Shown piece after piece: positions 9,811 through 21,123 of a stretch of DNA of 64,000 nucleotides (its first letter is position 1; each line of letters starts with the position of its first letter). Under the pieces are notes generated by a model. It saw only the letters and a list, made by a program, of their open reading frames with translations, searched no databases and was not told the origin of the DNA. The DNA is from Buchnera aphidicola (Takecallis taiwana). Lineage in GTDB: Bacteria; Pseudomonadota; Gammaproteobacteria; Enterobacterales; Enterobacteriaceae. The translations under genes were made by a program, and so were the position numbers. Location: contig NZ_CP134979.1 of NCBI RefSeq assembly GCF_039355125.1, positions 40,890-104,889 on the forward strand, read 5' to 3'.

Positions 9811-11523
9811 TTATAAAATATAACTATTGAGTAATTGCATAATGTTTTTATGAGTGTTTTGTTTTAATACCATATTTGCTAATTCTTGTGCTTTTTTAAA
9901 TGTCGTGGTTCTGATTATTTTTTTAATTTTTGGAATAAACGATGCATTCATACTAAATTCATTTAACCCCATTCCTAACAGGAGTATTGTTGCTTTTTCG
10001 TTACCCGCAAACTCACCGCACATACCTGTCCATTTACCTTCTTCGTGTGATGCATTTATAACGTTTTTTATTAATTTTAAAATAGATGGACTCATTGGAT
10101 TATATAAATGTGAAATAAGGTCATTTCTTCGGTCTACTGCTAAGGTATATTGTGTTAAATCATTTGTACCAATACTAAAAAAATCTACTTCTTTAATTAA
10201 AGAGTGTGCAATGATAGCGGATGAGGGTGTTTCAATCATGATACCAATTTTAATATCTTTATCAAATGGTATTTTTTTTTGATGTAATATGTATTTAGCT
10301 TTTTGAATTTCATGTTTTAATTCATGTATTTCTTCTATTGAAATAATCATCGGAAATAATATTCTTAGTTTTCCAAAATGTGATGCCCGTAAAATTGCTA
10401 ATAATTGTGTGATTAAAATATCTTTTTTGGCCAGGCTGATTCGAATTGCTCGCCAACCAAGAAAAGGATTTTCTTCTTTTGGAAAATTCATATACGGAAT
10501 TTCTTTATCTCCGCCAATATCCATTGTGCGGATAATTACTGGTTTATGCTGCATAATTATTGCAGCTTTTTTATATTCATGAAATTGTTCTTCTTCAGAA
10601 GGTAAGTTTGTACGTTCCATAAATAAAAACTCTGTTCTATATAAACCAATTGATTCTGCTCCGTATTTTTTTGCATTTATTATATCTTGTATATTACTAA
10701 CATTAGCGCTAATTTCTATTTTACGATTATCAATAGTTATTGCTGGTAAAGAAATAAATTTTTTTAGTTTGTTTTTTTGATTTAGATATGTTTTTTTACG
10801 TATTTTGAAAGTATGAATAATGTGTTCATCAGGGTTAATAAATATTTTGTTATTGATGCCATCTAATATGATAAAATCACCACTTGTGATTTTTGTTGTA
10901 ATATTACCTGTTCCAACAATAGCAGGTATTTCTAAAGAACGAGCCATAATAGATGTATGTGCTGTTTCACCACCAACATTTGTAATAAAACCCTGGATAT
11001 ATTGAAAATTAATTTGAGCTGTTTGAGATGGTGTTAAATCATGAGCTATTAGTATAACTTTTTCTTTTATATTTTTTAAATCTATTGTTTTTAAATTTAA
11101 TAAATTTCTTAACCATCTATTACCAATATCTCGAATATCTACAGCTCTATTTTGCATATATGTATTTTTAATTTGTTGAATTTTTTTTATTTGTTTAGAA
11201 ATAATATATTCAATTGCAAATGCTGCAGTTTGATATTGTGTTTTAATTAATGTAATAATTTCTTTTTCTAATTCTATATCTTCAAGGATCATAATATGTC
11301 CTGAAAAGATATCTGCTTCTGTTTTAGAAAATATTTTTTTTGATGTTTTTTGAATATTTTTTAATTGTTTAATAGACTTAACTTTAGCTTGTGATAATTG
11401 ATTTATTTCATATTCAATATTTATAGGATCAATATTTGTTTTTTTGATAAGTATAGTTTCTGTTTCTAACAATAATGCTTTACCAAAAGCAATACCTGGT
11501 GATGCTAAAATACCTGAAATCAT
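9811..11523 (-). CDS. ptsI: PTS enzyme I, PEP-protein phosphotransferase
   Basis: Starts the PTS by taking phosphate from PEP and passing it to HPr. The open frame runs further upstream (to 11568), but the family start MISGILASPGIAFGKA and an AGGTAAT element place the ATG at 11521-11523, giving 570 residues (575 in E. coli). The swivelling domain has the active-site histidine in GGETAHTSIMARS (about residue 189); the PEP-binding barrel shows GLYRTEFLFM, RTMDIGGDKE and FFSIGTNDLTQYTLA, and the catalytic cysteine lies in GMCGE. Between ptsH and crr. Confidence 0.96.
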   Translation of the reverse strand: MISGILASPGIAFGKALLLETETILIKKTNIDPINIEYEINQLSQAKVKSIKQLKNIQKTSKKIFSKTEADIFSGHIMILEDIELEKEIITLIKTQYQTAAFAIEYIISKQIKKIQQIKNTYMQNRAVDIRDIGNRWLRNLLNLKTIDLKNIKEKVILIAHDLTPSQTAQINFQYIQGFITNVGGETAHTSIMARSLEIPAIVGTGNITTKITSGDFIILDGINNKIFINPDEHIIHTFKIRKKTYLNQKNKLKKFISLPAITIDNRKIEISANVSNIQDIINAKKYGAESIGLYRTEFLFMERTNLPSEEEQFHEYKKAAIIMQHKPVIIRTMDIGGDKEIPYMNFPKEENPFLGWRAIRISLAKKDILITQLLAILRASHFGKLRILFPMIISIEEIHELKHEIQKAKYILHQKKIPFDKDIKIGIMIETPSSAIIAHSLIKEVDFFSIGTNDLTQYTLAVDRRNDLISHLYNPMSPSILKLIKNVINASHEEGKWTGMCGEFAGNEKATILLLGMGLNEFSMNASFIPKIKKIIRTTTFKKAQELANMVLKQNTHKNIMQLLNSYIL

Positions 11524-11685
11524 AATATTACCTTTATTTTTTAATATGAAATGTATCTGTATTTGCATGTAAGATATACGATGGTATGAACAAAAATGTT
11601 ATGAGCAAATCTTTAACTGAATGTATGATTTCAGAGATATTTTTATTGTAATTAAAAAGTTATTTTTTATATTTTATTAATAAAT

Positions 11686-11943
11686 TTATTTTAATTTTTC
11701 AAGTTTTTGAATTAAATATTCTACAGCTTGTTTTTCGTCTTCACCTGTTGCAGAAATAGTCAGTATATTATTTTTTGATAAATCTAACGTTTGTAATTGA
11801 AATAAACTTTTTCCATTTGCAGATTGTCCATTAACAGTAATATTAATATCAGAGATAAATTGTTGTGCGTATTTTACAAATTTTGCAGCTGGTCGTATGT
11901 GTAAACCATGTTGAGCGGTAATTTTAATATTTTTTTGGAACAT
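11686..11943 (-). CDS. ptsH: phosphocarrier protein HPr
   Basis: Shuttles phosphate from enzyme I to the EIIA domains. 85 residues, the normal size. The active-site histidine is H15 in AQHGLHIRPAA, and the Ser46 position is kept in NGKSLFQLQ. First gene of the pts operon, 162 bases before ptsI. CCAGGAAT just upstream of the ATG provides the ribosome-binding site. Confidence 0.97.
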   Translation of the reverse strand: MFQKNIKITAQHGLHIRPAAKFVKYAQQFISDINITVNGQSANGKSLFQLQTLDLSKNNILTISATGEDEKQAVEYLIQKLEKLK

Positions 11944-14318
<2,375 letters not shown>

Positions 14319-14320
14319 TT

Positions 14321-14393
14321 TGGGTCGTGCAGGATTTGAACCTGCGACCAATTGATTAAAAGTCAACTGCTCTACCGACTGAGCTAACGACCC
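14321..14393 (-). tRNA. tRNA-Lys (anticodon TTT)
   Basis: 73 nt cloverleaf: acceptor GGGTCGT pairs with ACGACCC, D-arm GCTC/GAGC, anticodon loop CTTTTAA, T-arm GCAGG/CCTGC, discriminator A. Nearly identical to E. coli tRNA-Lys. The 3' CCA is not encoded. Only 10 bases separate it from tRNA-Val(TAC), so the two are probably one transcript. Confidence 0.97.
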
Positions 14394-14403
14394 ATGATCT
14401 ACA

Positions 14404-14476
14404 TGGGTAATGACGGATTCGAACCGCCGACATCCTCCGTGTAAAGGAGGCGCTCTGCCAACTGAGCTAATCACCC
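14404..14476 (-). tRNA. tRNA-Val (anticodon TAC)
   Basis: 73 nt cloverleaf: acceptor GGGTGAT with ATTACCC, D-arm GCTC/GAGC, anticodon stem CCTCC/GGAGG with loop TTTACAC, T-loop TTCGAAT, discriminator A. CCA is not encoded. Upstream member of a Val-Lys pair on the minus strand, as in E. coli where these two tRNAs are also paired. Confidence 0.97.
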
Positions 14477-14622
14477 AAATATTCTAATTCATTAACCAAT
14501 TATAACGTTCAAAAAAAAATAGTCAACAAATTATGATATAATTTTTATTTGCCATATTGAACAGTATCAATATAATTATTACATAATAAATTTATTTTAC
14601 TGCGTGTAATAGAAGATATAAT

Positions 14623-16035
14623 ATGAATATTAAAACTAGATTTGCACCAAGTTCAACAGGTTGTTTACATATTGGTAGTGTAAGAACAGCGTTATATTCG
14701 TGGTTATTTGCACAACATTATAACGGATCGTTTATATTACGTATTGAAGATACTGATATTAAACGATCAAATAATCAATATATTGATAATATTATAAAAA
14801 CATTAAAATGGTTAGGTATTTTTTGGGATGAAGGTCCTTATTTACAGAGTGATAGATTAACAATATATAAAAATAAAATCAACGAATTGTTAGATTCAGG
14901 ACATGCATATAGGTGTTATTGTTCCATAGATCGATTAAAAAAATTAAGGTTAAAACAAATTTTACATGGATATAAACCAAATTATGATCGCAAGTGTAGG
15001 GATAAAAAAAGGTTGATTCTTAATAATCAAGATTATGTTGTACGTTTTAAGAATCCTGTAACAGATCAAGTGATTTTTCATGATCAAATTAGGGGTAAAA
15101 TTATTTTTAATAATTCTGAGTTAGATGATTTAGTGATTCAACGTCGTAATGGTATGCCAACTTATAATTTTTGTGTTGTAATAGATGATTTAGATATGAA
15201 TATTACACATGTTATTAGAGGTGAAGATCATATTAATAATACTCCCAGACAAATTAATATTTTAAAAGCGTTAAACGCGTATATTCCAAATTATGCACAT
15301 GTATCTATGGTGATTAACCCTGATAAAAGTAATTTTTCTAAACGAAAGAACGCGTGTGATGTTTTAGAATATAAAGAAAAAGGCTTCTTAAAAGAAGCGA
15401 TATTAAATTATCTATTAAGATTAGGTTGGTCATATCAAAATCAAGAAATTTTTGATATTAATGAAATAAAAAAAATATTTTCTATAAGAAATATTAGTAA
15501 ATCGCCCAGTGAATTTAATTTGAAAAAATTATTATGGTTTAATAGTTATTATTTAAATAAATTGCCTATTGATTGTATGTTCATTAATCAATTAAAAAAA
15601 TATTTAATAAAATTAAATATTCAATATAATCAAGACATTAATATTATTAAAGTTATTGAATTAATGCGTAGCAGATGCAGTACTTTACAAGAATTAGCTG
15701 TAAAATCCCGATTTTTTTTTGATGATATCATAAATATTGATGCTAAATTAATGAAAAAATATTTTTTCAAACAATATAATGTAATATTACAATTTATATA
15801 TGATACATTATATAGTTTAAAATTTTGGAATGCAGAAAGTATTATTTATTCTTTGAAAAGTATTGCAATGGAATTTTCTATTTTATTGAAAAATATATTT
15901 ATGTCATTACGTATTGCTATTACAGGTTCGGATCAATCTCCTAATATTAGTGTAATTATGGAAATTCTTGGAAAAGAAAGGACATTATGTAGAATGAAAA
16001 AATTATTAAAAATCGCTAAAGATATGTTTGATTAA
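14623..16035 (+). CDS. gltX: glutamyl-tRNA synthetase
   Basis: Charges tRNA-Glu. Class I synthetase of 470 residues (471 in E. coli). The nucleotide-binding HIGH-type motif appears as LHIGSVRTALYSWL (about 15-28), where HIGG is usual. RIEDTD, WDEGP, YNFCVVIDD and VIRGEDHINNTPRQI are intact. The KMSKS-type loop reads NFSKRKNA instead of the usual KLSKRHGA. The zinc-site region keeps CYC and a third Cys but not the usual final ligand pattern. Still clearly a full-length enzyme; the changed signatures suggest relaxed or altered kinetics. Confidence 0.95.
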   Translation: MNIKTRFAPSSTGCLHIGSVRTALYSWLFAQHYNGSFILRIEDTDIKRSNNQYIDNIIKTLKWLGIFWDEGPYLQSDRLTIYKNKINELLDSGHAYRCYCSIDRLKKLRLKQILHGYKPNYDRKCRDKKRLILNNQDYVVRFKNPVTDQVIFHDQIRGKIIFNNSELDDLVIQRRNGMPTYNFCVVIDDLDMNITHVIRGEDHINNTPRQINILKALNAYIPNYAHVSMVINPDKSNFSKRKNACDVLEYKEKGFLKEAILNYLLRLGWSYQNQEIFDINEIKKIFSIRNISKSPSEFNLKKLLWFNSYYLNKLPIDCMFINQLKKYLIKLNIQYNQDINIIKVIELMRSRCSTLQELAVKSRFFFDDIINIDAKLMKKYFFKQYNVILQFIYDTLYSLKFWNAESIIYSLKSIAMEFSILLKNIFMSLRIAITGSDQSPNISVIMEILGKERTLCRMKKLLKIAKDMFD

Positions 16036-16209
16036 TATTAAAATATTAATTATACTTAAAACTAATTTATGAATTTATTGTATATATAAATTCTTTATAT
16101 TTAATATTTTATATAAAGATATTAATAATTTTTTTTGTTATATTTAGTATAACATTTATGTATATAGTATATAATTATTTTAGTTAATTGTAATGTATTA
16201 TTGAATTAG

Positions 16210-17508
16210 GTGATGATGATGCATGTTAATCATATCAATCATTCAAATCCAGAAAAAATACAATCTAATATGAATTTTAAAAATTCTAGTCGGAATTATT
16301 TTAATGTATTATTATTAATATTATTTTTATTTTTTTCTATATTTTTTATATCATCTTTCTTTTCACATCATGTACAGTATCAGTTAGTTTGTAATCATCT
16401 TTCGGATGAAGATAGTGTATTAATTATTTCTAATCTTGTAAGAATGAAAATACCATACCGTTATGTTGTTACTTCTGGTGAATTATTAGTACCCCAAGAT
16501 TTAGTTCAAAAAGTGCATGTTATGTTATTATCAGAAGGTTTACCTAAACCAAAAAGTATTGGTTTTGAACTATTGGATCAAGAAAAATTTGGTATTAGTC
16601 CTTTTAATGTACAATTAAATTATCAACGTGCTTTAGAAGGGGAATTATCACGGTCTATTCAAAAGATTCATATAATTAGAACAGCACAAGTACATCTTGC
16701 ATTTCCAAAATTATCATCATTTTCAAATAAAAATCTACTTCCTTCTGCTGCTGTTATTCTTGGTTTGAAACATGGTAAGTATTTAAATTTTGAACAGTGT
16801 CGAGCAATTACTGCTTTAATTGCTGCGAGTGTACCGGCATTATTACCTAATAATGTTGTTATAGTAGATGAATGCGGTCATTTTTTAAATAAACATAGTA
16901 AATTATTTTTTGATATTGGTGTGTTACAAAAAAATACAATACAATCTATAGAAAAAGATTGTTATCAACGGATAACATATATATTACAATCAATAGTAAA
17001 ATTAAAAAACTTTAATTTACAGTTAAAAATAACACAAAAAAACGATATACATGACTATAAAATGAAATTTTATTTTAATCATAGTAAAAAATTGATTATT
17101 GGAAATACGCATGATTTTTTATCATCTATATTTTTTCATAAACCAAACAACGTTCCTATTCAGAATACTATTCGATATCAAGCATCCGTCTTATTATTTA
17201 TACATTCCGTACAGCATGAAAAAAATCAATTAGCATCATTAGATCAGTTAGAAATTAAAAATATTAGATATATATTATTAAATGTATTAGATTATTTGAA
17301 TATTAAATGTATGTATATGAAGATTATTAATACGAATTTTTTAAATAATAACAATGTTGTTATTGTTCATAATTCTATTTTTAGTTTTATAAAACATATA
17401 CCGAATTATCTGTTATTAATGATATTGCTATTTTTATTTTTCGTAATTTTTAAAGCTCTATATACTTTTTTTTTAAAAATATTAAAATTAATAATAAAAA
17501 TCCAGTAG
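16210..17508 (+). CDS. fliF: flagellar MS-ring protein FliF, C-terminally shortened
   Basis: Builds the inner-membrane MS ring of the flagellar basal body. Up to 432 residues against about 550 normally. Start uncertain among GTG 16210 and ATG 16213, 16216 and 16219, all near TTAGG. The first membrane helix (about 33-53), the ring-building motif region (QVHLAFPKLSSF, SAAVILGLKHGK) and the second membrane helix (about 398-420) are present; the low-complexity periplasmic linker is largely deleted. The frame stops just after the second helix, so the cytoplasmic tail that binds FliG is lost; its relic follows at 17509-17695. Confidence 0.9.
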   Translation: MMMMHVNHINHSNPEKIQSNMNFKNSSRNYFNVLLLILFLFFSIFFISSFFSHHVQYQLVCNHLSDEDSVLIISNLVRMKIPYRYVVTSGELLVPQDLVQKVHVMLLSEGLPKPKSIGFELLDQEKFGISPFNVQLNYQRALEGELSRSIQKIHIIRTAQVHLAFPKLSSFSNKNLLPSAAVILGLKHGKYLNFEQCRAITALIAASVPALLPNNVVIVDECGHFLNKHSKLFFDIGVLQKNTIQSIEKDCYQRITYILQSIVKLKNFNLQLKITQKNDIHDYKMKFYFNHSKKLIIGNTHDFLSSIFFHKPNNVPIQNTIRYQASVLLFIHSVQHEKNQLASLDQLEIKNIRYILLNVLDYLNIKCMYMKIINTNFLNNNNVVIVHNSIFSFIKHIPNYLLLMILLFLFFVIFKALYTFFLKILKLIIKIQ

Positions 17509-17695
17509 ATTCAGGTAGAAATTTTATATCTTCTTCAGATAAAAAATATGAATAAAAAACTTACACCATGTAAACAAGAATTAAATAATATTTTTTAAAA
17601 ATAATAAATTAATTTATAGTATTAAAAATATCGTAAATAATAATACGAAATTAATTGTAATAATTATTCAAAATTAGATAAATAATAATAAATGA
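17509..17695 (+). pseudogene. fliF: relic of the FliF cytoplasmic tail
   Basis: Directly after the fliF stop the sequence still reads as FliF tail in shifted frames: NPVDSGRNFISSSDKKYE then a stop, MNKKLTPCKQELNNIF then a stop, and at 17621-17695 IKNIVNNNTKLIVIIIQN-stop-INNNK. The last piece aligns with the FliF end IREMSDNDPRVVALVIRQWM, the helix that binds FliG; the tryptophan position is TAG. One frameshift near 17500 and several stops. Alignment made by eye. Confidence 0.75.
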
Positions 17696-18571
17696 CATGT
17701 AATAATTTAAATAAAAGTATAATTTTATTCATATTTTTTTGGATTAGGAAATATAATACAAGTTTTTTAGAAAGATATAAGTGAAATTTTAAATAAATTT
17801 TTATTGTACCATGTAAATATCGAACGTTTTTTAGATTATAATATATAAAATCATTAAAATGAATGTGTGCAATAAAAATTTGAACATGTTTGAAAAATAT
17901 TTTCTGAAAAATTTTTTCATAGAATATAAGATTTTTATAATATTTATAACAGAATTTTATTTGGTGTATTAAAATGTTAAAATTGGTATATCATAACATT
18001 AATATTATTTTTTGGATTATAAATATGTAGCTAATTTTATTGCATATTTTACGGATAAATAATGATCGAAAATTATGTACTGGATAGTAAATTTTTCTGG
18101 TTTGTATAAATAATAACTTTTGGGGTTAAATTAAGTTATTAATATTATTTATCTGAATATAAAAAATATTTTTCAAAAAATTTTATATGGTTATTGATAT
18201 TTTACAAACTATGCATTTTATAAAAAGTCATAAAATTATTTTTAATATTATAAAAATATCATTTAGACTTTAGAGATAACATGTTATATTCTACTCTTTC
18301 GTTTGACGATTTTGAAAAATTTACTGATAATAGTATTATAAAATTAGTAAAATATATTGATCAATATTAAATGATTATTTCTTTATATCATGTTAGGAAA
18401 GAAATAAAATATAAATTTTTTAAGTATTATAAACATTTGGAAGTAAAGATTATGATTTTAGAATCGGGTCAAAAAGATATATCTGATGATGTTTTTAAAA
18501 ATGTAGAATCATTAATTGTTTTAATGACAAAACGGTTATTAAAAAATAAAAAAATTTCTATTTTATTATAA
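17692..18571 (+). pseudogene. fliG: relic of fliG, flagellar motor switch protein
   Basis: ATG at 17692 overlaps the old fliF stop as ATGA. MTCNNLNKSIILF matches the FliG start (MSNLTGTDKSVILL), then a shifted frame gives LGNIIQVF-stop-KDISEIL, the AAEVFKHLSQREV segment. The middle is unreadable. From 18281 one frame reads TLSFDDFEKFTDNSIIKLVK (family FLFENLVDVDDRSIQRLLQ), then TAA at 18368, then 18371-18571 reads the FliG C-terminus (EIKYKFFKYY..., DISDDVFKNVESLIVLMTK against VRLSQVENEQKAILLIVRR). The 66-codon open stretch at the end is therefore a relic, not a new gene. Confidence 0.8.
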
Positions 18572-19156
18572 TTGAATGTTATTTTTAATAAAAAAGCATC
18601 ATAGATAATTTCAAAATTATGTTTAAAATATATTCAGTAAGATATTTTAACAAATTAAAATGGAATGGATATAAGAGTATATCATGATGTATTGTGTCAA
18701 GTATGTTTATGGTAACAAGATTTAAATGAAATGCTATAGTAGATTATCTATTAAAATTAAAAACGAATCTTTAATATAATATGTACGATTATTAATATTA
18801 TACAAGATTTTTTACCTTTTTATTGTTTAGTTTAGTGAATGACTTGGTGGTAGTGTTTTATGATAAATATTATAAAATATTTTAACTCATGTTGTATATA
18901 TTCATAAACTAGACGTAAAAATATAAAATTTATAATTCCGAAACTAATCATGTTAAATAATTTTAATATTATATATAAAGTGTCATGGTAAAATATTATT
19001 TTAATATAATAATTGTATATAATATGATATAAAAATTACCATTAGCATATTATATATATATTTTCGATTTTTAGACAATTAATTAAAATTATATTTATAA
19101 AATTGAAATAATGATATTTTATTTTTATATAATATAATTATGTGTATAAGAATAAC
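18572..19156. other. decayed sequence, expected place of fliH
   Basis: 585 bases of very AT-rich sequence between the fliG and fliI relics. By position it should be the remains of fliH and the start of fliI, but no stretch can be aligned by eye with confidence, and there is no convincing open frame. Confidence 0.5.
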
Positions 19157-19362
19157 TTAATTGGACCTATTTTATTATATGATTTAGATTCATTTTTTTC
19201 GAGTGTTATATTTGATTTAATTTCAATATTATCAATTTTTGGACAGATATTAAATTTACTGGATCGAGATCCTATTAGTACAATTTGTTTGGATTATTAG
19301 ATGAATGCATATTGTATTAAATATTATCAGGTTCAGAATAAATTGGATTATTTTCATAATTG
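19157..19362 (+). pseudogene. fliI: relic of fliI, flagellar export ATPase
   Basis: In one frame the sequence reads LIGPILLYDLDSFF, matching the FliI segment LGPALLGRVLDG, then LNLLDRDPISTICLDY, matching FNPLQRTPIEHVLDTG, then a stop TAG at 19298-19300, then MNAYCIKYYQVQNKLDYFHN, which lines up with [20 protein letters not shown] just before the Walker A loop. A stop replaces the P-loop. Nothing downstream can be matched to the catalytic core. The match is by eye but covers about 65 positions without a frame change. Confidence 0.65.
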
Positions 19363-20658
19363 AATATAATGATAGGATTTTGAATATTCTTAAAAATATA
19401 TTATTAATTATTTATTTTGAATTTATTATTTTATATAAATATGATAAATTCCTTTTGAATTATTGATATCTCTTGGTTAGTTAAGTTATTCCATGTGTAC
19501 ATTGATTGAATACTTTAATTTTATGAAATGATTTATTTAGTGTAAAATTATACATCTATAATGATATTTTATAATATTTTATGATACTTATGAGATCATG
19601 CTTTGAATATAAAATTATTCAATGTATTATATGATAAAAGATTAGTTATGTAAAAATTATTAATAACACAGTTTATAAATTGCATTTAGGATTTAATACA
19701 TGTTGGTATGTGTAATGTATTACGTTATGTCATAATATGACAATGTAAAAAATGGTTAAAAATATGATTTTTAAATCAGTATTTTAAATTTCATTATATT
19801 ATTTAATAAATATATTGTTCTTAATATTATTATACTATTTCAAAATATTGTATATGCCTGTTGATTAAATTTAATCGCGAAATTAAATATCATTAATGTA
19901 CAGTATAAGATATGTTATGATACACGAAAATTTAGTTTTATTATAATTGGTTATATAAAAATATATTATATGTTTTTACGAGGATTTAATATCAGACAAG
20001 TATATAATAATACAGTATAAGTCTCATGTTATCATAAAAAGTTTATTCTCATTGTTTACAAAATGAGTTTTGTATAATGATATCTATATTCAATGGTTTA
20101 CAAATATGAAAAATTATTAAAATACATATTGTATTTGACTGGATAAATCACAGTGATGATTTAGTGTGTTGGAACTTGGATTATTCAAAAAATGATGCAT
20201 AAAATCTTAAAATGTACTCTCTTAAAATATTTAATATTATTAAATTGTGTTCTTAAATATGATTTTTTACTTGTTTATTGTATGATTTTTTATATTTATA
20301 ATACATTTTTATTACGAATATACTTATTAAGTAATTAATTAAACTAATATTTCAAATACTAAAAATGGTATCTTATAAAAATAATAATAATTTATTGCTC
20401 TATAAAAAATTATATATTATATAAAAATTAATATATATATTTGTAGCTTTATATCATACTTTTTATAATATCTACAATTTAATATCAAAATATTTAACAC
20501 ATAGAAACCAATAAAGTAATTTCTTATTTTAAATAAGAATAATAAATTGTATCATTTGATTAGATAATTTTCTAGCCCGAGTGAATTATATTCTAAATTG
20601 ATCAGTTGGTTAAATATTATATATTTAGAAATTTGATACTATTATAATATATATAGAA
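19363..20658. other. decayed flagellar interval, nothing recognisable
   Basis: About 1.3 kb without any open frame of note or RNA-like structure. By cluster order this is where the rest of fliI, fliJ, fliK and most of fliM should lie; the distance is far shorter than those genes need, so large deletions have occurred along with point decay. Confidence 0.5.
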
Positions 20659-20745
20659 AATAATATTCTGATTTTAACTAGAAATAGTATTATTATTGTA
20701 ATACAAAAATATTTTATATACGTAAAAAAATTTTATCAATATTAA
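20659..20745 (+). pseudogene. fliM: possible relic of the fliM 3' end
   Basis: NNILILTRNSIIIVIQKYFI at 20659-20718, continuing for nine more codons to a stop, resembles the end of the FliM SpoA domain (GVPVLTSQYGTLNGQYALRI). It sits just upstream of fliN, where fliM is expected. A one-residue gap is needed and the match is weak, so this is tentative. Confidence 0.4.
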
Positions 20746-20766
20746 TTCTAATACTAAGAAATAGTA

Positions 20767-21123
20767 ATGAATACAATTTTAGTAAAAATCAAACATAATC
20801 TATTTAAATTACAAAAATTAAATAATGATATTTTCAATTTACAGAAATATAAAAATCAAATCAATAATTTAAATATTAAAAATAGTATATTACTTACAGT
20901 AGTTTTAAAGATTGTTGTGCAATCAGAAACAATCATATTTAAAAGACAGTATGTATTACAGATTCCTTTAGGTCAGATATTATATTTTAATAAAGTAAAT
21001 AATAATATTTTGGATATTATTTTATATAATATCATAATTGTTAAAGTTATATTAACGCAATTAAATGATAGGTATGGTATTAGTATTATGATAATTCTTC
21101 AATTACATTATACAATTTTATGA
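20767..21123 (+). CDS. fliN: flagellar motor switch protein FliN
   Basis: C-ring component that in E. coli forms rings with FliM and docks the export regulator FliH. 118 residues against 137 in E. coli. The C-terminal SpoA domain is readable: LTVVLKIVVQSETIIFKRQY, then LGQILYFNKVNNNILDIIL, then NDRYGISIMIIL, matching KLTVELGRTRMTIKELL, TQGSVVALDGLAGEPLDILI and ADKYGVRITDII. The N-terminal part is short and unlike the family. Stop and fliOP start overlap as ATGA. Its partners fliM and fliG are relics, so it may be on the way out or serve the export complex only. Confidence 0.8.
   Translation: MNTILVKIKHNLFKLQKLNNDIFNLQKYKNQINNLNIKNSILLTVVLKIVVQSETIIFKRQYVLQIPLGQILYFNKVNNNILDIILYNIIIVKVILTQLNDRYGISIMIILQLHYTIL

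Noticed and set aside
9854-10282. 142-codon plus-strand frame
   Set aside because: Antisense shadow of the highly conserved ptsI.
18371-18571. 66-codon open frame as a possible new small gene
   Set aside because: It aligns with the FliG C-terminus in the same frame as upstream relic sequence, so it is pseudogene remains.
19020-19150. Runs of TA as a possible repeat array or origin element
   Set aside because: Imperfect, short and typical of neutral AT-rich decay; no spacing or DnaA-box pattern.
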